Position numbers and translations under genes: made by a program
The notes under the pieces: generated by a model
Database searches by the model: none
What the model was told of the DNA's origin: nothing
The model's input: the letters and a program-made list of their open reading frames with translations, nothing else
Shown here: positions 55,175 to 63,883 of the stretch, in pieces
How positions within the stretch are numbered: the first letter of the stretch is position 1
How the letters are laid out: each line of letters opens with the position of its first letter
Assembly: GCF_000236705.1 (NCBI RefSeq)
Contig: NC_016599.1
Coordinates: 682,001 to 746,000, forward strand
Direction of reading: 5' to 3'
From: Owenweeksia hongkongensis DSM 17368
Lineage (GTDB): Bacteria > Bacteroidota > Bacteroidia > Flavobacteriales > Schleiferiaceae
Length of the DNA stretch: 64,000 nt

Positions 55175-55295
55175 GTTCTCGACTCCGCTCGAACAGACAC
55201 TTATCAAGAAACCAACAATCGTATTATAAAATATTCTCGACTCCGACCAAAGAGGCAAACGATAGACGTGTGCCCGTTCGAGCGAAGTCGAGAAC
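55175..55295. repeat. Inverted TTCTCGACTCCGCTCGA-type repeats
   Basis: GTTCTCGACTCCGCTCGAAC at 55175-55194 faces its near complement GTTCGAGCGAAGTCGAGAAC at 55276-55295, with a third partial copy TTCTCGACTCCG at 55234. The two arms differ at one position. The element fills most of the gap between fabG and the VWA gene. Unrelated to the GTACCACCCC repeats at 20775. Confidence 0.8.
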
Positions 55296-55304
55296 AATTT
55301 GTTT

Positions 55305-56051
55305 TTAGGTCAACATTCCGCCATCAACGTTCATTACCTGTCCGGTAACGTAAGCTGATAAGTCAGAAGCTAAGAAAAGACAAGCATTTGCTACATCCTC
55401 AGGTGTACCACCTCTTTTCAAAGGAATAGCATCTCTCCAACCTTGAACAGTTTTCTCGTCAAGTTTTCCGGTCATTTCAGTTTCGATAAAACCTGGAGCA
55501 ATAGCATTGCAACGGATGTTTCTTGAACCTAGCTCCAAAGCGATAGACTTAGTAAAGCCAATAATTCCGGCTTTTGAAGCTGCATAATTTGATTGTCCGG
55601 CATTACCCTTTACTCCTACTACAGAGCTAATGTTGATAATAGAACCGCTGCGCTGCTTAAGCATGGTACGCTGTACGGTTTTGGTAAGGTTGAATACAGA
55701 CTTCAAGTTGATTTGAACCACTTTGTCAAAATCCTCTTCCGTCATACGCATCAAAAGATTGTCGCGAGTAACACCAGCATTGTTGATTACAATATCAATA
55801 CTACCAAAATCTTCAAGTACACTATTTACAAGCTCTTCGGCTGATGCATACACTGAAGCATCGCTGCGGTAGCCCTTTACTTTTACTCCTTTAGAGCTCA
55901 ATTCTTTTTCAAAAGCCTCGGCTGCTTCTACACTTGAGAGGTAGGTAAAAGCTACATTGGCGCCATTATCGGCAAAAACTTCGGCTATACCTTTCCCAAT
56001 TCCTTTGGAGGCGCCAGTAATAATTGCTGTTTTTCCTTGCAGTAATTTCAT
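55305..56051 (-). CDS. fabG: 3-oxoacyl-ACP reductase FabG
   Basis: 248 residues: TGASKGIGKG nucleotide site, NNAG, catalytic Ser-Tyr-Lys in ISSVVGVKGNAGQSNYAASKAG and closing VTGQVMNVDGGML. The Y-x3-K spacing is normal, unlike the SDR in the PKS operon. Housekeeping fatty-acid reductase; it may also serve that operon. Stop at 55305 lies 9 bp from the repeat element. Confidence 0.95.
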   Translation of the reverse strand: MKLLQGKTAIITGASKGIGKGIAEVFADNGANVAFTYLSSVEAAEAFEKELSSKGVKVKGYRSDASVYASAEELVNSVLEDFGSIDIVINNAGVTRDNLLMRMTEEDFDKVVQINLKSVFNLTKTVQRTMLKQRSGSIINISSVVGVKGNAGQSNYAASKAGIIGFTKSIALELGSRNIRCNAIAPGFIETEMTGKLDEKTVQGWRDAIPLKRGGTPEDVANACLFLASDLSAYVTGQVMNVDGGMLT

Positions 56052-56250
56052 CGGTTATTTTTTTGATTCTCACCACTTTCGAAATCCGGTTTCCCCATTT
56101 GCCGCAAGGCTAGCGGGCATTTCCCAAATCATCCAAAATAGGTTGCCCAAAGATATAATTACATTTTACACTGAGAGGGATTCCAAATTGGAAGATTAGA
56201 TGATTGTCGCACAAGCCTAAACTCCCCAATAGTCCTACAATTTTATGTTT

Positions 56251-56258
56251 TATTTTTG
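56251..56258 (+). promoter_or_regulatory. Bacteroidota -7 element (TATTTTTG)
   Basis: TATTTTTG matches TAnnTTTG in the 266-bp gap before the T9SS cargo gene; leader length about 55 nt. Confidence 0.45.
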
Positions 56259-56317
56259 TCAAGCATCCTTTACTGCCAATAAAGTGTCATTAAGTAAATA
56301 CCCAAAAACATAAAACC

Positions 56318-57358
56318 ATGAAAAAAGCCTTATTCCTTTTTATTACCGCTATTAGCTTATCGAGCTCCGCGCAGGTTGTGGATCCACTGAGTCAGTTTTT
56401 CAACAACTCCTTTTTTCCAAACATTGTGGTCCATGATTCTATTACGGTTTCAGCAGATTCTGGAAGTCAATTTAGTGCTATAGCTACAGGCTACCAGCAT
56501 TATTTTGTAAATGGTAAAATAGATACCTTAACCATAACCCAGAGTAACATGGTAGCGGCTCAATACAAAGGTGTTACCACCCACGATTTTAATAAGACCA
56601 CCATTGCCGGCTATAACAACATCCAACAAGACAGCATTGACAAGATTGTTTTCATCTTAGATAAGCAGTACCGTGACAGCGCTGTTTCTTATTATGCTTA
56701 TCAAAATGGCCAATTTGAACAACTCTTTGAAGCTCGTATAAACTACGCTCCCAGCGGAGAAGCTAGTGTGATTGATATTTATGCAAACCTGGGTACAGGA
56801 TCTATTAAAATTGGTGACTATAAATACTTCTATAAACAAGGACTTTTAGATAGTCTCTTTTACACAGTAAGCCTGGGTGGTCAAGATGATGGATACTTTA
56901 AATACAACTATGACCCTGCTAATAGTGGCCGATTGCTTACCATGGACGGATTTCAGGATGTGGATAATGACGGTGAACTGGATTTAGTTCAGCGTTTTAT
57001 TTGCACAAGCAATCAACTAAATCAAATTATAGAAATCACAGAGTTGAGTGCCGACAATAATCTCAACCTTATTTTGGCTGGTGAATTTCGTTTTGACAAG
57101 CAAACAAACAGCACTATATCTCTAAAAGAACTTACCGCCACCAAAGTAAGTTTGTACCCCAACCCTACTTCAGATTACCTCTTGGTAGATTATAACCCCA
57201 AAGAACTAAAGGAGTACCAGATTTTTGATATTAACGGAAAACCTGTACAGCAAGGAACCCTGAGCGAAAAGCTTGATGTAAGGCTTTTGCCTAAAGGTGC
57301 TTTTCAAATTTTGCTTGATGGCAAATCAAAATCCTCAGCTACTTTTATAAAAGAGTAA
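56318..57358 (+). CDS. Secreted T9SS cargo protein
   Basis: 346 residues with a signal peptide (MKKALFLFITAISLSSSAQ). The last 75 residues are a type IX secretion sorting domain: VSLYPNPTSDYLLVDY, then YQIFDINGKPVQQGTL and LPKGAFQILLDGK. The protein is therefore exported to the cell surface or medium. Central region (about residues 50-250) has repeated YxGYNNIQQD and aspartate-rich segments without family match. Its terminator follows at 57379. Confidence 0.88.
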   Translation: MKKALFLFITAISLSSSAQVVDPLSQFFNNSFFPNIVVHDSITVSADSGSQFSAIATGYQHYFVNGKIDTLTITQSNMVAAQYKGVTTHDFNKTTIAGYNNIQQDSIDKIVFILDKQYRDSAVSYYAYQNGQFEQLFEARINYAPSGEASVIDIYANLGTGSIKIGDYKYFYKQGLLDSLFYTVSLGGQDDGYFKYNYDPANSGRLLTMDGFQDVDNDGELDLVQRFICTSNQLNQIIEITELSADNNLNLILAGEFRFDKQTNSTISLKELTATKVSLYPNPTSDYLLVDYNPKELKEYQIFDINGKPVQQGTLSEKLDVRLLPKGAFQILLDGKSKSSATFIKE

Positions 57359-57378
57359 AACCCAGTAGATATACTTGT

Positions 57379-57406
57379 ACAAAACCTCGGATTTCCGGGG
57401 TTTTGT
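57379..57406 (+). terminator. Terminator of T9SS cargo gene
   Basis: Stem ACAAAACC..CGG / CCG..GGTTTTGT with short loop, ending in GTTTT. Confidence 0.8.
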
Positions 57407-57512
57407 GTTTTAAGAGGTTGTGGGAATATTTATCTTTCGAGAAATATCACAAAAATTATATAATAGATATAACGGGAGTTCCCGTTAGCCACTAGTTAGC
57501 AAATATTAAAGA

Positions 57513-57983
57513 ATGACGAAGCTATTAATACCCCTAGTTTGTTTCATTTTGTTTTCATGCACGCATGAAAGTGATAAGAATGAATCCCTAAATATTGAAT
57601 TAAGTCGGTTAGAAAAAAACGTTGGAATTCCTTCAGTTCCTGATCAAACTATCACAGAGCGTCTTAAAGCAATTAACTCAAGATTCATAAAATATGGGAC
57701 AACATCATCCGTCCTTGTTTTACCAGAAAAGGAAGTCTATAATCAAAAAGACACCGTAAGAGTTTTAATTTGTTACATGAAGCACACCTTAAAGTCTGAA
57801 CGCTATACCGAAATTGTTTTAAATGATTCTATACACTTTACGATCGAGGACGAGCCAAAAAATGGAATTTTTGAATTTGAAACAGTGGACTTTAAATCTG
57901 GTCCTAACAAGTTGAAGGGAAAGGTAGTCGAATCCATTCTGGGAGATACCGCTTATTATGAAAACACTATACTGGTAAAATAA
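57513..57983 (+). CDS. Small lipoprotein of unknown function in a cassette-like setting
   Basis: 156 residues with lipobox FILFSCTHES. The mature part has a beta-rich domain (EVYNQKDTVRVLICYMK...YTEIVLNDSIHFTIEDEPKNGIFEFETV) of no known family. CCGTTAGCC lies 23 bp upstream and a 160-bp inverted-repeat element follows the stop. AT content is higher than that of neighbours, hinting at recent arrival. Confidence 0.65.
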   Translation: MTKLLIPLVCFILFSCTHESDKNESLNIELSRLEKNVGIPSVPDQTITERLKAINSRFIKYGTTSSVLVLPEKEVYNQKDTVRVLICYMKHTLKSERYTEIVLNDSIHFTIEDEPKNGIFEFETVDFKSGPNKLKGKVVESILGDTAYYENTILVK

Positions 57984-58002
57984 ACACATTTGCTAACAAA
58001 AC

Positions 58003-58171
58003 CTATACGCAATGCGGGCTGAAGGAATAACCGAAGGGTCTCGTCCCCTATCCCGCCAAAGCTCCGCTTTGGTATTTTATTATGATTAAGTTTAAAATCC
58101 AAAATCGCAGCTTTGGCTTGCTAACGAGCACTATTGAAAACTACCGCTTTTCAATCCCACACTGCGCATAG
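58003..58171. repeat. Imperfect inverted-repeat element after the small lipoprotein
   Basis: Left arm CTATACGCAATGCGGG (58003-58018) pairs with right arm CCCACACTGCGCATAG (58156-58171), 13 of 16 positions complementary. The outside right flank GGGCCGTTACC resembles CCGTTAGCC at 57482. GCTAAC (57992) and GTTAGC (57484, 57495) give further short inverted copies. No coding sequence lies in 57984-58264. Confidence 0.65.
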
Positions 58172-58264
58172 CCGGGCCGTTACCAGACGTAAAGAAAAAA
58201 ATGCCGCCATAAAGGACTACAAAGATTTTTTTGTACAAATTTCAAAGTCTTGAAAACCACCAAA

Positions 58265-58642
58265 ATGAACTTAGAACAAAACAAGAAAAACGCCATAGCC
58301 TTTTATAAAACTGCTTATTTGGGCAAACCAAAAGAAGCGATTGAGAAATATGTGGGCAAGGAGTACATTCAGCACAACCCGGATGTAGCCAATGGCACGC
58401 AGGGTTTTATAGACTATTTTGAAAGGATGCAAAAAGAATATCCGGACAAGTCAATTGAGTTTGTACGCTGTATTGCTGAGGGCGATTTAGTGGCTTTGCA
58501 CACCCACCAAACCTGGCCGGGTAATGACCAATATGTAACTATGGACTTTTTTAGGTTTGATGATAATGGAAAGATTTGCGAACATTGGGACAGCATTCAG
58601 CAAGTACCCAAAAACTCAGCTAATGGGAATAGTATGTATTAA
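58265..58642 (+). CDS. SnoaL/NTF2-like protein, copy 1
   Basis: 125 residues from ATG 58265. The NTF2-like cone fold is indicated by AIAFYKTAYLGKPKEAIEKYVGKEYIQHNP, DFFRFDDNGKICEHWDSIQQVP, typical of SnoaL-like polyketide cyclases and related ligand-binding proteins. No catalytic claim is possible. A paralogue follows after 15 bp. Confidence 0.85.
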   Translation: MNLEQNKKNAIAFYKTAYLGKPKEAIEKYVGKEYIQHNPDVANGTQGFIDYFERMQKEYPDKSIEFVRCIAEGDLVALHTHQTWPGNDQYVTMDFFRFDDNGKICEHWDSIQQVPKNSANGNSMY

Positions 58643-58657
58643 AAGAGCTAGAATAAA

Positions 58658-59020
58658 ATGTCCAGAAAAGAAATAACCAAACATTTCCTTACCCTATGCG
58701 CTAAGGGAGATTCGCGAGAAGCATTTAAACTATATGCCAGCGAAAACCTAAAACACCACAATGCCTACTTTAAAGGTGATGCTGAAACCCTGATGCTGGC
58801 CATGGAAGAATCGCACAAGCAAACACCCAACAAAGTTTTTGAAATACAGCGAGCGCTGGAAGATGGTGACACGGTGGCCGTACATTCGCGAATTGTGCAG
58901 GGAGATCAAGAACTGGCAGTAATGCATATCGCCAAATTTGAAGAAAACAAAATTGTAGAACTTTGGGATTTTGGTCAGGCAGTACCTAAAGACATCATAA
59001 ATGAAAATGGAATGTTTTGA
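58658..59020 (+). CDS. SnoaL/NTF2-like protein, copy 2
   Basis: 120 residues related to copy 1: AFKLYASENLKHHNAYFKG, DTVAVHSRIVQGDQE and KFEENKIVELWDFGQAVPKD. Its lone alternative start is the ATG used. With copy 1 and the VOC lipoprotein it forms a short plus-strand run, possibly a small metabolite-handling unit (inference). Confidence 0.85.
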   Translation: MSRKEITKHFLTLCAKGDSREAFKLYASENLKHHNAYFKGDAETLMLAMEESHKQTPNKVFEIQRALEDGDTVAVHSRIVQGDQELAVMHIAKFEENKIVELWDFGQAVPKDIINENGMF

Positions 59021-59043
59021 CCAAAAAGTAGAAACCCTTTAAA

Positions 59044-59589
59044 ATGAAAAACTTCCTACCTCTTCTGTTTCCTATGAGCTTGCTAATGGCTTGCTCCTCT
59101 CCCACTATTGAGGAAAACTCAAAAACTGAAACTCAGAATAATACCACTGAAAGCACAAAGATTATGAGAGACAATACGCCTAAAGTTACCGGTATAGGTG
59201 GAGTATTCTTCCGCACCAAAAACCCAAAAGAAACCCGCGAGTGGTATGGCAAACATTTGGGTTTGGCTATTAATGAATATGGCTCGTCATTTGAAACTCG
59301 AAATGCCAATAACCCTGACGAAATCAACTATACACAGTGGAGCCCCTTTGCTGAGGATACGGAGTATTTTGAGCCGTCAGAAAAAGAATTTATGATAAAC
59401 TACCGTGTGCAAAATATTGAGGCATTAGTGGAAAAACTTCGCGATAGTGGAGTAACCATAGTGGATAGTATTGAAGAGTACGAGTATGGTAAGTTTGTCC
59501 ATATTATGGATAATGATGGTAACAAGCTGGAGCTTTGGGAACCTGTAGATAAGGTGTTTACCGAAATGGGCGGAGAGACTACCAAGTAA
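59044..59589 (+). CDS. VOC-fold (glyoxalase-like) lipoprotein
   Basis: 181 residues. Lipobox LLMACSSP, a linker, then one VOC module: VTGIGGVFFRTKNPKETREWYGKHLGLAINEYG and KFVHIMDNDGNKLELWEPVD. The metal-binding Glu near the end is present. VOC proteins are normally cytoplasmic, so a lipobox is unusual; a non-lipidated start at MRDNTPKVTG (59164) is an alternative that would leave the usual domain only. Confidence 0.82.
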   Translation: MKNFLPLLFPMSLLMACSSPTIEENSKTETQNNTTESTKIMRDNTPKVTGIGGVFFRTKNPKETREWYGKHLGLAINEYGSSFETRNANNPDEINYTQWSPFAEDTEYFEPSEKEFMINYRVQNIEALVEKLRDSGVTIVDSIEEYEYGKFVHIMDNDGNKLELWEPVDKVFTEMGGETTK

Positions 59590-59613
59590 ATTTTATTGCC
59601 CATTAGTGTAAGT

Positions 59614-60078
59614 ATGTATTCCACGCTTCTGCCCTTACATTCCCTTTTCCGATGGTTGGTTTTGCTGAGCCTGCTGTTTGCTATTTATCGCGCATTTACC
59701 GGCTGGAAGGGACAAAAACAATTTACCAAACTAGATAACTTTATCAGGCACACCACAGCCACCATCGTGCATATTCAAATGCTGCTGGGCTTAGTTCTTT
59801 ACTTTATCAGTCCCATGGTAGAGTACTTTTTAGCTAATCTGCCAGAAGCCATGCATGAGCGTGAAATTCGGTTTTTCGGAATGGAACACATTACCATAAT
59901 GATAATTGCTGTGGTGGTGATTACTATGGGTTCGGCTAAGTCCAAAAGAAAAGTTGATGACTTGGAGAAGTTTAAAACTATGGCCATTTGGTTTTCTATC
60001 GGATTATTTCTGATCCTAACATCTATACCATGGGAATTTTCACCACTTACTAGTCGTCCACACTTTAGAGGGTTTTAA
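59614..60078 (+). CDS. Four-helix membrane protein (cytochrome b-like)
   Basis: From ATG 59614: about 154 residues with four helices (LFRWLVLLSLLFAIYRAF, TATIVHIQMLLGLVLYFIS, MEHITIMIIAVVVITMG, MAIWFSIGLFLILTSI). His in helices 1, 2 and 3 (LHS, VHIQ, MEH) could ligate haem, as in small cytochrome b-like proteins of Bacteroidota. Haem binding is inferred only. Confidence 0.65.
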   Translation: MYSTLLPLHSLFRWLVLLSLLFAIYRAFTGWKGQKQFTKLDNFIRHTTATIVHIQMLLGLVLYFISPMVEYFLANLPEAMHEREIRFFGMEHITIMIIAVVVITMGSAKSKRKVDDLEKFKTMAIWFSIGLFLILTSIPWEFSPLTSRPHFRGF

Positions 60079-60149
60079 TATCCATACTACGTTCCTATTT
60101 TGAGTTTAATAGAAAAATAGAAGTCGCTGGAACAAGCTGAAAATTTAAA

Positions 60150-60320
60150 TCAACTGTTTTTCTTAAGCAATCCAATACCGGATGAAAAGAAAATAACTCC
60201 AATGATAGCTAATGCCCAAGGGCTTATATTTACTAGGCTTTGCCCAAAAATACCTATGATGCCTACTACTAGAGATATGGCTCCAAGAATTGTAAAAATA
60301 AGTGAAAGTGCTTTTATCAT
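60150..60320 (-). CDS. Small two-helix membrane protein, 56 residues
   Basis: The ATG at 60320 gives MIKALSLIFTILGAISLVVG and a second hydrophobic segment ending in IGLLKKNS. An upstream in-frame start at 60458 would add a hydrophilic stretch and is less likely. Function unknown; similar small membrane proteins are common. Confidence 0.5.
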   Translation of the reverse strand: MIKALSLIFTILGAISLVVGIIGIFGQSLVNISPWALAIIGVIFFSSGIGLLKKNS

Positions 60321-60559
60321 AACGGTTAGTTTATAAGGCACTAACCATAGTTTTATGAAAATGTTGGAAGTAGCCCATATAAAGTCAAAATTAATTGCTG
60401 TAACTCCTAAGTAACTGGTTTCCTTACTTGGCTTGGCATCAAAAATTCGTTGCCTCAATCATATAATCTAAGGTTTTAAATCTTCCTTACTTTCGTCCAT
60501 AGAAATTTGCATTTATTACCCAAGCAATATCTGCTTCCCATAAATTCTAAACATATCGC

Positions 60560-61114
60560 ATGAAACTTTTTAAGGTCTCTCTTCTATTTATATCTCTCAC
60601 ACTTTTTAGTTGTGACAATGTTGAACCTACTATTTACAACAAAGTACTAACGCACGGAGAAATTGGTTTTAATATTTCCACTACTCCTGATGGTGGAGCT
60701 GTAAAACTCACCATTGCTCCTTTTGGTCTTTCTGTAGACAATACTCCCTTCATAAAAAATATAAGCGGAAAAGTTACCAATTCAGAAATTGGAGACATGA
60801 ATGGTGATGGCTTCCCAGAACTTTTGGTGTACACCAAGGCAGGCGAGAATAATACTGGTAATGTTGAAGCTGTATTTACTAATGGAGGAAAATCTATTAG
60901 TTTGATATACTTCAGGCCGACTGCTGAAGACAGCAGAATAAGCACCGGGTACAATGGCCTTGATGAATTTAAAGTGATAGACAACCAGCTGCGCCAGCGC
61001 TTTCCAATTTATGAAAATGGAAAAGCTACAGGGCGTACTCGCCAAGCGATGTACTCATTTGAGAATGGTGAGGACATGGGCATTTTTAAACTTGAAAATG
61101 TAAGTGAGTATTAG
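60560..61114 (+). CDS. PliI-like (I-type lysozyme inhibitor) lipoprotein
   Basis: 184 residues with lipobox LTLFSCDN. The mature part matches the PliI pattern: GKVTNSEIGDMNGDGFPELLVYTKAG, then STGYNGLDEFKVIDNQLRQRFPIYENGK and RTRQAMYSF. PliI proteins are periplasmic or outer-membrane inhibitors of invertebrate-type lysozyme. Assignment rests on the GDMNGDG...LRQRFPIY motif run; moderate confidence. Confidence 0.6.
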   Translation: MKLFKVSLLFISLTLFSCDNVEPTIYNKVLTHGEIGFNISTTPDGGAVKLTIAPFGLSVDNTPFIKNISGKVTNSEIGDMNGDGFPELLVYTKAGENNTGNVEAVFTNGGKSISLIYFRPTAEDSRISTGYNGLDEFKVIDNQLRQRFPIYENGKATGRTRQAMYSFENGEDMGIFKLENVSEY

Positions 61115-61119
61115 CACCC

Positions 61120-61368
61120 CTAATTATTCCTTAAAGCTTTTATTAGTTCAGCTTTGGTCATTTTAGAACGCCCCCCTATGCCTACTTCTTTAGCTTTATC
61201 ATAAAGTTCTTCTTTGGTTCTATCCTCATAATTTTCCGCCTTTCCTCCCTTTTTGCCAGAGTTTGGGTCATTTGCTATTCGAGCTGCCTTTTGCTTACTA
61301 TAGCCTTCATCTCGTAAGGCTTCATATTGCTCGTCATTTTTTATAGATGGTCCGTGATTCTTAGCCAT
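61120..61368 (-). CDS. Rho-N-like small basic protein (DUF7218-type)
   Basis: 82 residues from ATG 61368 (MAKNHGPSIKNDEQYEALRD). The second half, RTKEELYDKAKEVGIGGRSKMTKAELIKALRN, is a Rho termination factor N-terminal-like helix bundle. The protein is basic and soluble; nucleic acid binding is likely. The longer start at 61392 is not preferred. Confidence 0.8.
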   Translation of the reverse strand: MAKNHGPSIKNDEQYEALRDEGYSKQKAARIANDPNSGKKGGKAENYEDRTKEELYDKAKEVGIGGRSKMTKAELIKALRNN

Positions 61369-61588
61369 GGTTCTAAACTTTAATTTCTTCACTCTTTAAC
61401 AGATAAAATCAAAGCATGTTTACAAAAGTCTTATGGTAAATCTTTTACATTTAAAGTTTACAATAATATCATAGCTCAATATTGAAAGTCCTGAAACCCT
61501 TATCATTCGTCCTACTATTTTCACGAAGACATGACCTAGATGTAGAATAACTGCTCCAAAAACGTAATATGAACAAAAACTATTGGCT

Positions 61589-61987
61589 ATGAAAATCGAC
61601 CCAGAAATACTGGAGTACAACAGAGCACAACCTGGGGAATATCAACAGGTTTGTGATATTCTATTTCGAGAAATAAGTGCAAACTTACCTGAAGCTGAAA
61701 ACAAAATATGGCACGCCCATCCTGTTTGGTTTCTGGATAAAAACCCTATTGTGGGCTACAGTAAGCAAAAGAAAGGCATCCGGTTAATGTTTTGGAGTGG
61801 AGCCGACTTTGATGAAGATGACCTTTCCGAGAGAGGCAAGAAATTTAAAGATGCTTCCATTTTTTTCACTTCAGTAAAACAAATCAATGTGGATGATTTA
61901 ATCCGGTGGATTCAAAAGTCTAGGGACATTCAATGGGATTATAAGAATCTTGTAAAAAGGAAAGGTGTTTTGGAGCGTTTGAAATAA
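61589..61987 (+). CDS. DUF1801-domain protein
   Basis: 132 residues from ATG 61589. Domain pattern: EISANLPEAENKIWHAHPVWFLDKNPIVGYSKQKKGIRLMFWSG and DIQWDYKNLVKRKG. DUF1801 proteins are related to YdhG and resemble the frataxin-like fold; function unknown. Confidence 0.83.
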   Translation: MKIDPEILEYNRAQPGEYQQVCDILFREISANLPEAENKIWHAHPVWFLDKNPIVGYSKQKKGIRLMFWSGADFDEDDLSERGKKFKDASIFFTSVKQINVDDLIRWIQKSRDIQWDYKNLVKRKGVLERLK

Positions 61988-62015
61988 AAGGCTTTCTCGA
62001 ATAATGGCACAAAAA

Positions 62016-62043
62016 AAAGGCCGTGAATCTCTTCACAGCCTTT
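62016..62043 (-). terminator. Terminator of argS
   Basis: Stem AAAGGC..GTGAA / TTCAC..GCCTTT with one mismatch and a 4-nt loop; the minus strand continues with eight T. Confidence 0.85.
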
Positions 62044-62086
62044 CTAATATCTATCGTCTTAAATCTAATCCCGATAACTATCGAAA

Positions 62087-63871
62087 CTACATTCTTTCTG
62101 GAACATCAATCCCCAAAATTCGCATTCCGGTTTTTACAACTTCAGCGGTGCTAGATGAAAGATTTAAGCGGAAAACTATTGCTTCCTTATTATCATCTGT
62201 CATTATTGGCAATTGCTGATAAAGAGCATTGTACGCCTTTACCACTTCATACACATAGTTGGCCACCACTGCCGGACTGTGTTCATCTGCTGCGGTAGTT
62301 ATTATCTCAGGAAACTGCGCCAATAACTTTACCAACTCCCTTTCGCTTGGTTGAAGCTCGGTGTAACTTGGCGTTCCTTCTGCTGGCCAAATTCCTTCAG
62401 TTTTTCCTCTTCTCAAAAGAGATTTAATACGAGCATGTGTATATTGAATAAATGGCCCTGTATTCCCTTGGAAGTCTACTGACTCCTCAGGGTTAAACAT
62501 CATTCGTTTTTTAGGGTCTACCTTTAGCATAAAGTACTTCAAAGCACCCATTCCTACCATTTGGTAAAGCGATTGCTTATCCTCTTCTGCCATGCCTTCG
62601 GTTTTGCCCAGCTCTTCAGAAATTGCCTTGGCCGTATCCTCCATTTCCTGCATCAGATCGTCCGCATCTACTACGGTTCCTTCACGGGATTTCATTTTAC
62701 CACTAGGTAAATCTACCATACCGTATGAAAGGTGATACAGGTTCTTAGCCCAATCATAGCCCAATTTTTCCATAATAATGAACAACACTTTAAAGTGGTA
62801 ATCCTGCTCATTACCCACGGTGTAAATCATTCCGTCAAGGTCAAAATCCTCAGCACGCTGAATGGCGGTACCTATATCCTGCGTCATGTATACGCTGGTG
62901 CCATCACTGCGAAGAAGGATTTTTCTATCCAGCCCTTCGGCTGTAAGATCTATCCAAACCGAACCATCACGGTCTTTTTCAAAAACACCTTTTGCAAGGC
63001 CTTCTTCCACTACTTTTTTACCTAATAGGTAAGTGTTGCTTTCATAATAATATTTGTCAAAATCAACGCCCATGGTTTTGTAGGTTTTCTCAAAGCCATC
63101 ATACACCCAGCCGTTCATTTTTTCCCAAAGAGCAACTACTTCAGCATCGCCATCTTCCCATTTTTTGAGCATCTGGCGAGCTTCTAAAATTATTGGTGCT
63201 TGATCTTTGGCTTCTTTCTCTTCTTTTCCTTGAGAAATCAGTTCTTCAATTTCCTTTTTGTAAGCTTTATCAAACTCTACATAGTACTTACCTACTAGCT
63301 TATCGCCCTTCATACCAGTAGACTCCGGAGTTTCACCATTGCCAAACTTCTCCCAGGCCAGCATACTTTTACAAATATGAATACCACGATCATTGATAAT
63401 CTGAACCTTCTTTACCTTTTTACCCGCAGCTTTTAAAAGCTCAGCTACAGAATAGCCCAAAAGGTTATTGCGAACGTGACCTAAATGCAAAGGTTTATTG
63501 GTATTTGGAGAAGAGTATTCTACTAGTATGGTTTCATCGCCTTCCGGCTGAATGCCATAGTTTGGTATATTTCCAATCTCGGCCAATTGTGAAGCCCAAA
63601 CAGCATCACTTATTACCAGATTTAAAAAACCCTTTACTACGTTAAATGCACTTACCTCATCTATTGAGCCTACCAGAAACTCGCCTAGATCATTAGCTGT
63701 TTGTTCTGGTCCTTTCTTGCTAGCTCTTAGATATGGAAACACTACAATGGTAAGATCTCCTTCAAAGTCCTTACGGGTTTGTTGTAAATCTACAGCTTCT
63801 ACATCCAGAGCATAGAGCTCCTTCAGGGCCTTTACGGCACCTGCTTCTATTTTTTCCTTCAGCTCAATCAT
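62087..63871 (-). CDS. argS: Arginyl-tRNA synthetase
   Basis: 594 residues, normal length. Class I synthetase motifs: HIGH as KPLHLGHVRNNLL, KMSKS-like as SGKMKSREGTV, and C-terminal anticodon-binding YTHARIKSLLRRGK...VANYVYEVVKAYNALYQ. Charges tRNA-Arg with arginine using ATP in the cytoplasm. It follows the arginase-family gene by 12 bp on the same strand. Confidence 0.97.
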   Translation of the reverse strand: MIELKEKIEAGAVKALKELYALDVEAVDLQQTRKDFEGDLTIVVFPYLRASKKGPEQTANDLGEFLVGSIDEVSAFNVVKGFLNLVISDAVWASQLAEIGNIPNYGIQPEGDETILVEYSSPNTNKPLHLGHVRNNLLGYSVAELLKAAGKKVKKVQIINDRGIHICKSMLAWEKFGNGETPESTGMKGDKLVGKYYVEFDKAYKKEIEELISQGKEEKEAKDQAPIILEARQMLKKWEDGDAEVVALWEKMNGWVYDGFEKTYKTMGVDFDKYYYESNTYLLGKKVVEEGLAKGVFEKDRDGSVWIDLTAEGLDRKILLRSDGTSVYMTQDIGTAIQRAEDFDLDGMIYTVGNEQDYHFKVLFIIMEKLGYDWAKNLYHLSYGMVDLPSGKMKSREGTVVDADDLMQEMEDTAKAISEELGKTEGMAEEDKQSLYQMVGMGALKYFMLKVDPKKRMMFNPEESVDFQGNTGPFIQYTHARIKSLLRRGKTEGIWPAEGTPSYTELQPSERELVKLLAQFPEIITTAADEHSPAVVANYVYEVVKAYNALYQQLPIMTDDNKEAIVFRLNLSSSTAEVVKTGMRILGIDVPERM

Positions 63872-63883
63872 CCTTGGGCTTTC

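Noticed and set aside
57990-58193. Integron attC site
   Set aside because: The core ends do not match RYYYAAC/GTTRRRY and no integron integrase is in the window; kept only as a cassette-like observation.
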